The notes under the pieces: generated by a model | What the model was told of the DNA's origin: nothing | Database searches by the model: none | What the model saw: the letters and a program-made list of their open reading frames with translations, nothing else | In this document: positions 54,226 to 63,596 of the stretch, piece by piece | How positions within the stretch are numbered: the first letter of the stretch is position 1 | Layout of the letters: each line of letters begins with the position of its first letter | Made by a program: the position numbers and the translations under genes | DNA from: Heterocephalus glaber | Taxonomy: Eukaryota > Chordata > Mammalia > Rodentia > Bathyergidae | Direction of reading: 5' to 3' | DNA: 64,000 nucleotides | Assembly (NCBI RefSeq): GCF_000247695.1 | Contig: NW_004624734.1 | Location: 35,779,479 to 35,843,478, forward strand

Positions 54226-54480
54226 CAGGCAAAGCTGTCTGCAGCTCTGCAACCAGGGAGTGAAGCCTAGCTGCAACAGACCTCCAATCCACCTGCAGTG
54301 ACTTCAGTGTAGTGTTTCCTCTTCCCAGGTTCTCTTTCAATCTGGCTAATGTGGTTGCCTTGGCCTCCCATCCTGGCCTCTGATTCTAACTATACATCTT
54401 TCAGAGCTGCAGAGACCTAAGCAATGAGCTACTACACCTCCCTTTACAGAGCAGAAGCCGTCATCAAGATTAACTCTCAA

Positions 54481-54675
54481 ATGGGCACAGTGGATGCCTG
54501 CCTGCAATCCCAGGTACTTGGGAGGCTGATGCAAGAAGATTCCAAGTTCAAGGCTAGTCTGGACACCTTAACTTGACCCTGTCTCAAAACAAAATTAAAA
54601 GGTCTGGGTGGCAGAGTGCTTGCCTACTATGTACAAGGCCTTGAGTTCAATCCCCAGCACTGCCAAAGAAAGATA
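54481..54675 (+). mobile_element. B1-dID composite SINE
   Basis: B1 (54481-54594, atgggcacagtggatgcctg, ccaggtacttgggaggctga, gaccctgtctcaaaacaaaa) followed by an ID half (54602-54675, cagagtgcttgcctactatg, gttcaatccccagcactgcc). Confidence 0.85.
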
Positions 54676-54682
54676 AGCTCTC

Positions 54683-54699
54683 ATGATGATGATGATGAT
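54683..54699 (+). repeat. (ATG)n microsatellite
   Basis: Five to six ATG units. Confidence 0.9.
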
Positions 54700-54969
54700 C
54701 CGTATTATCAGCTGGTCACTAGTGATGGCTCCTAAGCTGGTCCCCTCTGTGGGACACTTAGAGAAGGTGACTAGAGCGGCAGCTCCTGAGCAAACAGCTC
54801 ACAGAGCCTAGAGGAAAAGCCTCTCCACTGACAGAGCTGGGCAGGACAGGTGATCTTCAGAGCCACAGGCGAGCCTCAAAGTGACGTTCTAGTGCCAATT
54901 TTTAAAAACTGCCATCATTGCCAATCCTCTGTTTTACATCTTTTAATTGTTTTAAAATTGTGTACTCTG

Positions 54970-55051
54970 GGACTGGGGATTTAGCTCAGTGGTTCCACTG
55001 CCTGCCTCACAAGCGCAAGGACCCAAGTTCGATCCCCTGTACCAAAAAAAA
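54970..55051 (+). mobile_element. ID SINE with 16-bp target-site duplication
   Basis: gactggggatttagctcagt, ctgcctcacaagcgcaagga, gttcgatcccctgtaccaaa. Repeats aaaattgtgtactctg at 54954-54969 and 55052-55067. Confidence 0.97.
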
Positions 55052-55067
55052 AAAATTGTGTACTCTG

Positions 55068-55564
55068 TGACTCCCTCGGATAATTACAACAGAGGGCAGC
55101 ACTTTATAAAATAAATAGATGAGGAGCTGCATTTGCTCCCCCAGAATGTGCAGGGAGGAGGCCGGGTGGGATAGGGGAGCCTCACAGCACAGTTTTCCAG
55201 GGCTTGGCGGTGCAGACCCTCATTCTTGCCAGGACCCCCTTTCCCCTGTTTCCTCCCAGTGTTCACTCTGGGCTTCCAAGCACCAGCAGGTGCTGAGACA
55301 ACTGAAGTCAGGTGTTGCAGGAGCCACGTGGAAACATCTTGGACTTCGCTGTGGCCTGGCCGGCCAGGCAGAACCTGGGGGAATAGACGGAACACGGTGT
55401 CCTGTGTGAAGTTCTAGGGAATCTAGGCCCCTTCATCAGACGGGAAGAAGTACAATGAAAAAGACACATCTAGAACCACATCTTCCCAGCCCACTTGAAA
55501 GGACACAAGGCCAACCAGGAGCTGCTGATGAGTATCAGTGCATTCATCGCTAGGAGGGCAGGTC
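55068..55564. other. Unassigned stretch
   Basis: Opposed frames of 103 and 96 codons (55084-55409) are unrecognised. No named repeat. Confidence 0.35.
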
Positions 55565-55690
55565 ACAAACTCTTCCATAAAATCCAAGAGGAGGGAATAC
55601 TGCCAACCCTTTTCACGAGGCCAGCACCACTCTGATACCAATGCCAGACAAAGGTACCCTAAGAAAACAAAATTATGGGCCAATATTCTT

Positions 55691-55753
55691 TTTTATTTTT
55701 TGGTACCAGGGATAGAACTTGGGACCCTGCGCTTGTGAGGCAGGAGCCAGAAA
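55691..55753 (-). mobile_element. ID SINE, 5' truncated, with 11-bp target-site duplication
   Basis: Reverse-strand ID keeping tail, ggtaccagggatagaacttg and ttgtgaggcaggagccag, lacking the A-box end. Repeats ccaatattctt at 55680-55690 and 55754-55764. Confidence 0.92.
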
Positions 55754-56252
55754 CCAATATTCTTCATGATGCAAAAATCTTTAATGAAATGCTAACAAGT
55801 TAAATTTGATAACACATTAGAAATATCACCCATCACATTCAAGTGAAATTTATTCCTGGGATGCAGAGATGCTTCAACATACATAGATCAATCCATATTA
55901 ACAAAACTAAGGACAAAAGCCAAAGGCTCGTCTCAATAGATGGAAGAAAAAGAATTTGACGAAATTCAAATTCCTTTCATGGGAAACACTCTCACAATTA
56001 GTTATGAAAGGAATGTGCCTCAACACAAGAAAGACCATGTAATGAATCCACAGCCAACATCTTATTCAACAACAGAGAAGTAAAAGCCTTTTCTCTAAGA
56101 TCCAGACCATGACAAGGATGCTTGCTCTCAGCCCCTCTATTCAACGGAGCCCTAGAAGTCCTAGCCAGAGCATTCAGGCAACTGAAAGAAACAAAGACAT
56201 GCAAATAGGAAAGGAAAAAATTAAATTGTTGCTGTTTGCCAATGATGTGGTC

Positions 56253-56349
56253 TTTTTTTTTCAGACAGGGTCGCTCTATGTCCCAGTGATCCTCCTGCCT
56301 CAGCCTCCCGAGTGCTGGGATCGCAGGCATGTACCACCACGCCCAGCTT
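56253..56349 (-). mobile_element. B1 SINE in the L1
   Basis: tcagacagggtcgctctatg, cctcctgcctcagcctcccg, gtgctgggatcgcaggcatg. Flanks gatgtggtct (56243-56252) and gacatggtct (56350-56359) fit a target-site duplication. Confidence 0.92.
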
Positions 56350-56512
56350 GACATGGTCTTATATAGAGAGAGAAAACGCTAAAGAGTCTACCCCCCAAAA
56401 AAATCTTTATTACTGATAAATGAATACAGCAAAGTTGCAGGATACAGAATCAATATACAAACATCTGTAGCAGTTCTACACACTAACAACAAAAAGAAAT
56501 CAAGACTCTGGC

Positions 56513-56646
56513 CATGGTGGTGCACACCTGTAATCCCAGCACTTGGAAGGCTGCGGCAGGAGGATCCCTGTGAGTTTGAGGCCAGCTTGGGCTACATAGT
56601 GAGTTCAGGGACAGCTACAAAGCAAGACCTTGTCTCAAAAAACCAA
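56513..56646 (+). mobile_element. B1 SINE with internal duplication in the L1
   Basis: ggccatggtggtgcacacct, cagcacttggaaggctgcgg, gggctacatagtgagttcag, ggacagctacaaagcaagac. Similar aagaaatcaaga and aagaaaccaaga words flank it. Confidence 0.93.
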
Positions 56647-56734
56647 AACAACAACATCAGCAACAAAAAAGAAACCAAGAGAACAATCCTGTTTATAATA
56701 GCTATAGTCTGGTGGTTAAGAAGGCCAAGAGGTC

Positions 56735-56960
56735 ATTGTGTCATTAGTCACTGTGTCACTTAGGGCGAGTGGCTTCACTTTTCTGAATTTTGCTGACTTG
56801 ATTGTCTTAGTTTAATGATGACTGTAGTAATGATACCTTCCTCATAGGAATACTGGGTAAAGTAAAAGGAGAGGGATAATTCACAAAGTGTTCATTTAGC
56901 CCTTGCCAGGAACATGGCAGACAGTAGACACTAGTTATTGCTGTCATTGTATACTTAGTG
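56735..56960 (+). mobile_element. MIR SINE
   Basis: cactgtgtcacttagggcga, gtggcttcacttttctgaat, ataccttcctcataggaata, cagacagtagacactagtta. Confidence 0.85.
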
Positions 56961-56999
56961 CTTTATGAGTAATCATGAGAGGGGCAAAAGACCGAGAAT

Positions 57000-57336
57000 A
57001 TAGTCAGCCTTTGGTTCTCATTGATTCCCATCCACAGATCCAACCAACCAACCTGGGAAAATATTAGGGGGGAAAGCAGACTATGTGGGTACTAAACATG
57101 TACAGACTTGCTTCATGTCATTATTCTCTAAAAATGCTGTATAACAACTAATTGCGTAGCATGTACATTGTATTAGCTAAAAGTAATCTAGAGACTATTT
57201 AAAGTACCCAGGAGGATATGCATAGGTTACATGCAAGTACTGCACTATTTTATCTGAAAGACTTAGGCATCCAAGAATTTTGATGTCAACAGGGGGTCCT
57301 GGACCCAATTCCCAGCATATATGGAAGGAGGGCTGT
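57000..57336 (+). mobile_element. Tigger/MER2-type DNA transposon
   Basis: Second copy of the element at 43372: gtcagcctttggttctcatt, cagatccaaccaaccaacct, aaacatgtacagacttgctt, caacagggggtcctggaccc. The ends tagtcagcct and ggagggctgta are inverted-repeat-like, with flanking TA. Confidence 0.82.
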
Positions 57337-57448
57337 AGTCATTGTCCCTGTGGTGTCTGTTCTCCAAAACTCCACCCACCTGCTTCTTGCCCACCCAAAT
57401 CTGATTCACCACAAGGAGCTTCTCTATTAGTAAAAAGAGCATGGATTT

Positions 57449-57519
57449 GGGGCTGGTGGTGTAGCTCAGTGCCCAGAATGTATGAAGCCCTGGGCTCAAT
57501 CCCCAGCATTGCAAGAGGG
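57449..57519 (+). mobile_element. Old ID SINE
   Basis: ggggctggtggtgtagctca, gaatgtatgaagccctgggc, tcaatccccagcattgcaag. Confidence 0.85.
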
Positions 57520-57529
57520 AAGGAAGGAT

Positions 57530-57668
57530 GGAATTGTGCCCCGACTCGGCTGCTTTCTAGCCCTGGGCCTCTGACCACTTCACCTAAGTTCTCTCAGCCT
57601 CAGTTTCCTCTTCTGCAGGATGGAAATAGTAATAGAGACTCTGCCTACTTCAAAAGGCTGTGATGAAG
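57530..57668 (+). mobile_element. MIR SINE
   Basis: gactcggctgctttctagcc, tctcagcctcagtttcctct, tctgcaggatggaaatagta. Confidence 0.85.
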
Positions 57669-57709
57669 CCAAAATGTGACCATGTGACTTTGCTTCAAAA
57701 GCCACAAAG

Positions 57710-57788
57710 TGGAGCTGGGGATGTAGCCCTGTGGCAGAGCACTTGCCTAGCATGGGTTCCATTTCCAGTGCTGCAAAACAAATAAATG
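57710..57788 (+). mobile_element. Old ID SINE
   Basis: gagctggggatgtagccctg, cagagcacttgcctagcatg, ttccatttccagtgctgcaa. Confidence 0.85.
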
Positions 57789-57795
57789 ATGTAAA

Positions 57796-57920
57796 GTAGC
57801 CATGTATGGTGCCACATGCCAGTAATCCTAACACTCTGGGAGGCAGCTGAGGTAGGAGGATCAAAAATTCAAGTCCAGCCGGGGAACTTAGTGACACAGT
57901 GAGACCTGTCTCAAAAGGAA
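57796..57920 (+). mobile_element. B1 SINE
   Basis: gtagccatgtatggtgccac, gccagtaatcctaacactct, attcaagtccagccggggaa, gagacctgtctcaaaa. No duplication. Confidence 0.85.
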
Positions 57921-58749
57921 AAGTTTGCTCCAATCTTATAGAGCTTGCTTGAGCTCCACCCTCTCCTGTGTTTTCTGTGAAAATAGTTCAACTCAAAGTG
58001 TCCTAAGAGAGAAAGAAACAGATGTTCATGCAACTGAGAAATTCATGCGTAAATTCTGGAATAGATGGATAGAGGTTTTCAAAGATGACCTCAAAAACTC
58101 TGATTCTGTGTTTCCCCCACTCTGCTTTCTGGTGTTGACTTTCTCCCAGGCAGGCTCACACTGTGAGGTGGTACAGGTGGCTACAAGCAGCTCTGGACTT
58201 GAGACCTCCTGGCTTAGCAACTTAAAATAGAAACAGTCTCCCACCCCCAGGGTCAACAGTTCAGCAAAAGTCTCAGAAATGAGCCTCCGTGGCCTGGCTC
58301 GGTCCTGTGCCTGTCCCTGGTCCTTACCTTACGGCCTGAAGAATGGACTGTGCTGCCTCCCATCCCTGGGTCACACGCCTGTTACCCGGAACTCCCAACA
58401 TTTACAGAATGGGCGCGGGGGGAGTCCCCCAAGCTAGTGTTTTCAATAGACAAAAAAAGAGATGCAGGATGACATGTGTCCCCAGTACACAGATCTTACT
58501 CTTGCATTTTCTGGTAGGATGCAGGAAAAAGAAAGAGCTGGACCAAAAGCCCAGAGAGCAACCGGGCATTTACTCAGCCCTCGGGCTGAATCAGCGCTTT
58601 CCGTCCCCAGGAGCACTCTGACCACTTCAGAGGAATGAAGGCCTTGTAACATTTTAGGAAGGGAGCTTTTGCTGGAAAAGCTAACTGTGAATGATAAAGG
58701 GAACAGAACCCTACTGCTTGACTCATTCAAGTAGCAGAGTGGTTTGTTT
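57921..58749. other. Unassigned stretch
   Basis: Frames of 92-101 codons on both strands are unrecognised. No named repeat. Confidence 0.35.
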
Positions 58750-58814
58750 GTGGTGCCAAGGTTGAACCCAGGTCTTGCCCTTGCTAGGCAAGAGAATCCT
58801 TAATCAACACCCCC
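58750..58814 (-). mobile_element. Old ID SINE, degraded
   Basis: gtggtgccaaggttgaaccc, cttgcccttgctaggcaaga; the A-box end is lost. Confidence 0.65.
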
Positions 58815-59428
58815 TGACGGTCAAGTTGAGGCAAGGCTGCTCCCTCTCTTCGCACCCCCAATCCTGCCTCTGACTCCTTTCCCACTTATGAATCTGCATG
58901 AGCCCAGGCTTCAGTGCTCTGCACGTGGGTTATAGGGTCGCCAGCTGTGCACAGAAGAGCAAAGGCTGAGTGGGGCCTCCAAGAAACCAAGGTCTTTTGA
59001 TCTAAGTCCCATTTCTTTCAGTCTATTTCCACCCCTCCCCACCCCAGGCCTGACAGATTCCTCCACCTCATCTCTACTTTCACCTAAAAATAACACTTGC
59101 TGTTTCATCACCGCAGCCCTCTGTGCACACTAATTCAGGAAGCTCCAATAAGAGCACGCAGACCCCCCAGATCCTACACTGCCTTGTCGCAAGTGCTCAC
59201 ATCCTTTTCCATGCATCGATCAGTGCTGCCTGTAAGGTTTTTTGTAGTATCATACAATCTCATAATATATATTAGGAATATCTCTCAGTGACCACTGATA
59301 CCATCCTATGGGATTAATTGAATAAATCCAAGTTGTTTTTTCATTGAGTAGATGTACCATAAATTACTTTCCCGGGCCCCTACTGTTGGACAACTAGATC
59401 ACCCACAAGTGTTACTATTATGTTTTTT
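58815..59428. other. Unassigned stretch
   Basis: Pyrimidine-rich then AT-rich. No exon or named repeat. Confidence 0.35.
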
Positions 59429-59441
59429 AAAAGTAAAACGA

Positions 59442-59528
59442 AGGGCCGGGGATTTAGCTCAGTGGTTCCGGCACCTGCCTCGCAAGTGCAAGGTCCCAAG
59501 TTCTATCCTGGTACCAAAAAAAAAAACC
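59442..59528 (+). mobile_element. ID SINE with near-perfect target-site duplication
   Basis: gggccggggatttagctcag, ctgcctcgcaagtgcaaggt, tatcctggtaccaaaaaaaa. Flanks aaagtaaaacgaag and aaagtaaaatgaag differ at one base. Confidence 0.95.
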
Positions 59529-59542
59529 AGAAAGTAAAATGA

Positions 59543-59732
59543 AGCCAGGCATGGTGATGCATGCCTATAATTTTAGCACTCTGGAAGCCTGAGGCTGGAG
59601 GATTACAAATTCAAGCCTAGCCTGGGAAACTTAGCAACTTAGCCAAGATTTGTCTCAAAATACAAAAGAGCTAGGGATGTAGCTCAGTGTGAAGGCCCTA
59701 GATTCAATCCCCAGTACTGTGAAAAGAAAGAA
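59543..59732 (+). mobile_element. B1-dID composite SINE
   Basis: B1 (59543-59662, agccaggcatggtgatgcat, attcaagcctagcctgggaa) then an ID half (59668-59732, gctagggatgtagctcagtg, attcaatccccagtactgtg). Confidence 0.88.
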
Positions 59733-59995
59733 AGAGAGACAAATGGGGTTAGAGTAGAGAGGCGTAACAGCCAAGCAGGGATAGGGTGATGTACAGAATA
59801 TATGAGAGAAAAGACCTGCTTTCAGAAAACATTTTTGTCAACATCATGTAGCTCACACCTGGAATCCAGGAGTTTTTCCGGGCTTTGCTCCTGCCTTAGC
59901 AGAGTTTCGACTATTTGAATGACATAAAAAGCTTTAGTCATCAGGATCCTGTTGTTGTTGCTATGTGGTGCAGTCCCTTAGCTTTCACTGTGTGT
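59733..59995. other. Unassigned stretch
   Basis: No exon or named repeat. Confidence 0.4.
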
Positions 59996-60430
59996 TTCAG
60001 TCATCCATTATGAGATAACAAATCACCCTAACCCTCCCTGGCTTAAATCAACCATCTTTTTTTGCTTATGATTCTGTGGGTCAGCAATTTGACAAGGCTC
60101 TGTCGGGTAACTTTTCTGTTCCACACACTGTTGGCTGTGGTCATTCACCTGGTGACTGGCAGGAAGGTCTAAGAAGGGATCACTTGGGTGTCTGACACCT
60201 CAGCTCTCCTCCAGGTGGTTATCTCAGGCTTCCTTGCCTCAGGGACATCTCAGAGTATCCAGACATGACAACTGCCACCAAGCAGGACAAACCTGAAAGT
60301 TGCTAGTGTCTCAGTGTCCACCCTTGGCACTCATGCCGTTACTTCTAATACATTCTGTCTGCCAAGCTAATTCAGGGTCAATCTGAATTCAAAGAAAGAG
60401 AGAATAAACCCCAGGTCTTGGTGGGAGGAG
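59996..60430 (-). mobile_element. Probable old ERVL/MaLR LTR, antisense
   Basis: tttgcttatgattctgtggg, tcagcaatttgacaaggctc, ggctgtggtcattcacctgg, then caagctaattcagggtcaat. The layout matches a common ancient LTR of the MLT type; subfamily not certain. Confidence 0.55.
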
Positions 60431-60467
60431 AGGGAAAGAAGTTGAAGCCATCACTAACTTAACTATA

Positions 60468-60562
60468 GCCTGGGATTTAGCTCAGTGGTGCTGCTGCCTC
60501 CCTCGAAAGCACAAGGTCCTGGGTTCGATCCCCAGAAACAACAACAAAGAAAACAAAACAAA
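60468..60562 (+). mobile_element. ID SINE with diverged target-site duplication
   Basis: gcctgggatttagctcagtg, ctccctcgaaagcacaaggt, gttcgatccccagaaacaac. Flanks actaacttaactatag and actaactgaactatag differ at one base. Confidence 0.95.
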
Positions 60563-60580
60563 GAACTAACTGAACTATAG

Positions 60581-61131
60581 TAAATACAATGAGGTTAAAA
60601 GGATCATAGGGTTCTTCTGTAATCAAGACACACAGGACATTCTGGTGTCATTATGGATGGACTCAGCCAACCAAGAGAGGCTTAAGCCCGAGTACAATCA
60701 ATAACTTTGCCCCAGCTCTGAGCAACACACTAAGAGAGGCCACTGCCATGGGGAACGTGGGGAATGGAATTTCTGGTAGAACTCACAGTGCCAAATACAA
60801 CAGTGAGAGTCACGCTGACAGCCAGCCACCACCTGCAGTCCTGGAGAGAGGTGCCAGGCTCAGACCTCTCAGCCAACTCCTCCCTCTGCCATGGAGGTCA
60901 TTGAGCTCCAGCGAAGCACCTGCTTCTCCTTAAGTACAGTCCTTCTTTCTCAAGTCTATGTGTATGAGCTTGGCAATCTTTGTGAAAGCATTTCTGCTAA
61001 AATTACAAATATGGGTCTGATCTTCAGACCAAAAAGAAAAGAAAGCATAGGTTGCCCAGGAAATGGTGCATTTTCCCTGTAAAGACTTCATGATACATTT
61101 CCATAAGGGGACCTCAAAAAAACTAAAATCG
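60581..61131. other. Unassigned stretch
   Basis: No exon or named repeat recognised. Confidence 0.35.
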
Positions 61132-61198
61132 AGGGCCAGGGATTTAGCTCAGTGGTGCTGCAAGGTCCTGAGTTTGATCCCTGGTACCAAAAAAACCT
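61132..61198 (+). mobile_element. ID SINE with internal deletion
   Basis: gagggccagggatttagctc, agtggtgctgcaaggtcctg, gtttgatccctggtaccaaa. About 18 bases between the A and B boxes are missing compared with neighbours. Confidence 0.9.
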
Positions 61199-61404
61199 TA
61201 AATCTCTCTCACATCACTGGGTCCTGGAGATTTGGGTGAACCAGGGCAGAAGGAAGGGCCCTGAGCATCCCCATCCCTGACTGCAGGGCTTCTTCTCAGC
61301 CCAGCTCACTCTGGAGAGCTAAGGTCTGTCTAGCACCAAGTAAGGCCTGAATTTAATACCCAGCCATTCATCACCTGAACTCACTTGATTGCCAAACAAT
61401 GCTG

Positions 61405-61496
61405 CGAGGCCGGGGATTTAGTTCAGTGGTCTCGCCACCTGCTACAAGGACCCGAGTTCAATCCCTGGTACCAGAAAAGAAAAAGAAAAAGAAATA
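61405..61496 (+). mobile_element. ID SINE with 12-bp target-site duplication
   Basis: gaggccggggatttagttca, cacctgctacaaggacccga, gttcaatccctggtaccaga, with about 9 bases missing in the middle. Repeats caaacaatgctg at 61393-61404 and 61497-61508. Confidence 0.96.
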
Positions 61497-61508
61497 CAAA
61501 CAATGCTG

Positions 61509-62796
61509 TGATTTTGCACACAATCTCTTGGAAGCAAAACCATCTGAGAGCCAGGATGTGGGCAAAGGGGACACATGATGGGCAGGGATTTGGATTCTCT
61601 GCAATCTGTACACAACCTTGGACCCAGCTGTGGGGTGCACTCTTTCCACAGGGATGTAGAGACTGTGGCCTTTTTTTAAAGGGCTGAGACTTTATGTCTT
61701 TATTTTCGGTCTAATCTGATCAAATAAAGGCTGACCAGCTCTTAAATATTTAATTTTTTCACAGCCTGAAGCTCTATGCCTATTTGATTTATATAACTCA
61801 TATCTGGCTAGTGTTTGGTGAATTGAGACAAATGTCTTTTCAGAACTGAAAATGACTCCTTTTTGCTCCTCGCAGCCTCCCTCCAAGCACAGGCCAGCTG
61901 AGGTTGGACAGAAAGGCTGGTGTCCAAGGGAGAAGGGCCCCTGCCTTCCCCATCCTTTAGTCTTCTCTCATTATTGTCCCTGGAGTGCAGGGAAGGAAGC
62001 AAAGTATTACTTCATTCAATCAGGCTCATTTATAAATGGCAGAACCACTTTCCACTTAGCTGCCACTCACAGTACTGAAATGAGTGAATTTAGCAGCTAC
62101 TAGAGAAAGCAGGGACATGAAATTCAACATAGCGCATGGCAAAACTTCTCTTGGAGTCTCTTGGTGTCATAATCATTGTATAGACACTGGGGTGTTTTAG
62201 GATTTGTATCGCAGGTCCTTGGACTTAAGTCACAAGGTTCTAGACAGGCTGGGCCAAACTAGAACAAGGGGCACTGGGCTTCCCATTGCTCCACCAGCCC
62301 ACCTTGCCACCCGTGGAACCCGAATTATGCTGAACTTCACTCTGGGGCCTCAGAGGAAGAAACTGCCCCCTATTGTGAGACAACTGTCCCTGACAGAAGT
62401 GGCCTCCTCACCAGGCACTGGTGTTTGGAAAGATTCCATGAAATAGGAAAGAAAGAGGGGTGTAGGTGTGTGCATGTGTGTGTCCCTGACTCTCGCTGAG
62501 CTGGGTCAGTGCTCCCCCAAGGCCATGTCCTCCCCTCCTCCCCGAGAAACCTGAGGAGTCAGCTAGGGGCCTTGGCCTCCATTCACTGGCCTGAAGTGGC
62601 ACTGTTTATCCTGGCTTCATGTTTGGCCTCTTGTGACACACTGAGCGGGGAGCTGCATCCTAGACACACACACCCTCCTCACATTCCCCATACACACAGA
62701 TTCTGCTTTGTGAGGCGAGCTGAGAGGGGCTACATACTAAGATATAGTATCAGAGTGAAGGAAAGAAAACAGCAAGAAATTCACTCAAAGGGCTTG
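61509..62796. other. Unassigned stretch with possible conserved block
   Basis: About 1.3 kb. 61685-61860 is AT-rich unique sequence (ttttcggtctaatctgatca, tctatgcctatttgatttat), a candidate conserved element by look only. Later part GC-richer, no exon recognised. Confidence 0.3.
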
Positions 62797-62940
62797 GAGC
62801 TGGACATAGTGGCACAGATCTATAATCCCAGCACTTGGGGGGCTGAAGCAGAAGGACGACCACAAGTTTGAGGCCAGCCTGGACTACACAGTGAGTGCAA
62901 GGCCAGCTGGAACTACATAAGGGGGTCCTGTTTCACAGGG
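62797..62940 (+). mobile_element. B1 SINE with internal duplication
   Basis: gagctggacatagtggcaca, cagcacttggggggctgaag, ggactacacagtgagtgcaa, ggccagctggaactacataa, gggtcctgtttcac. Confidence 0.92.
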
Positions 62941-62949
62941 GAGGGGTGG

Positions 62950-63140
62950 AGCTAGACTGGGTGGAGTACACCTATATTCTAGCACTCTGGGAGGCGAAGG
63001 CATGAGGATCTCAATTTCAAGTCCACCCTGGCCCACTCAGTGATTTAGCAAGACTCTATCTCTAATTTAAAAATAAAAAGGGCCAAGAATACAGCTCAGT
63101 GGGAAGGTTCTAGGTTCAATCCCCATACCAAAGGGGAAAA
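62950..63140 (+). mobile_element. B1-dID composite SINE
   Basis: B1 (62950-63064, gctagactgggtggagtaca, tctagcactctgggaggcga) then an ID half (63078-63140, gccaagaatacagctcagtg, gttcaatccccataccaaag). Confidence 0.85.
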
Positions 63141-63285
63141 GGGGAGTTGGGGTATCTTGGAGTCTGCAGATGGGGAATTTTTTGAAATGATTTCAGACTT
63201 AATGTAACAGCACAAAGTAATTTTTACAGAAAAAGTACTGAATACACTTAACTTCATTTGCTTAACATTTTCTCTATATATATAC

Positions 63286-63368
63286 TTTTTTTTGGTACTG
63301 GGGATCAAACTCCAGTCCTTGCACTTGCCCAGCAGGCAGCAAAACTGCTGAGCTAAATCCCCAGCCCT
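63286..63368 (-). mobile_element. ID SINE with target-site duplication
   Basis: tttttttggtactggggatc, gcccagcaggcagcaaaact, gagctaaatccccagccc. Flanks ctctatatatatactttt and ctctatatatactttt differ by one TA unit. Confidence 0.95.
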
Positions 63369-63596
63369 CTATATATACTTTTCAATGAACTATTTGAGAA
63401 TAAAATGTAGATTAGATCCCCTTTAATCCCTAAGAATTAGAGCACATATTTTCTTTTTAAAAAATGAACATTTCTTTTATAACCTCATAACTTATCCAAA
63501 TTGGGAAATTTATATTGATATAATACTATTCTCTAAACTACATGTGATTTTCAAATTTCACCAATTATCCTAATAATGTCCTTTATAGACAGAGAA
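63369..63596. other. Unassigned AT-rich stretch
   Basis: AT-rich DNA, apparently the insertion target of the L1 5' end that follows. Confidence 0.4.

Larger units (their letters stand above)
55565..56715 (+). mobile_element. L1 ORF2 reverse-transcriptase fragment with three SINE insertions
   Basis: Sense L1 ORF2: actcttccataaaatccaag, aggccagcaccactctgata, aattatgggccaatattctt, then ccatattaacaaaactaagg, ctctattcaacggagcccta, and FANDV at 56234-56248, where active L1 has the FADD catalytic motif. The second part of the palm/thumb region (gcaggatacagaatcaatat) follows. Stops and the D-to-N change show it is dead. Split by an ID at 55691 and B1s at 56253 and 56513. Confidence 0.9.
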
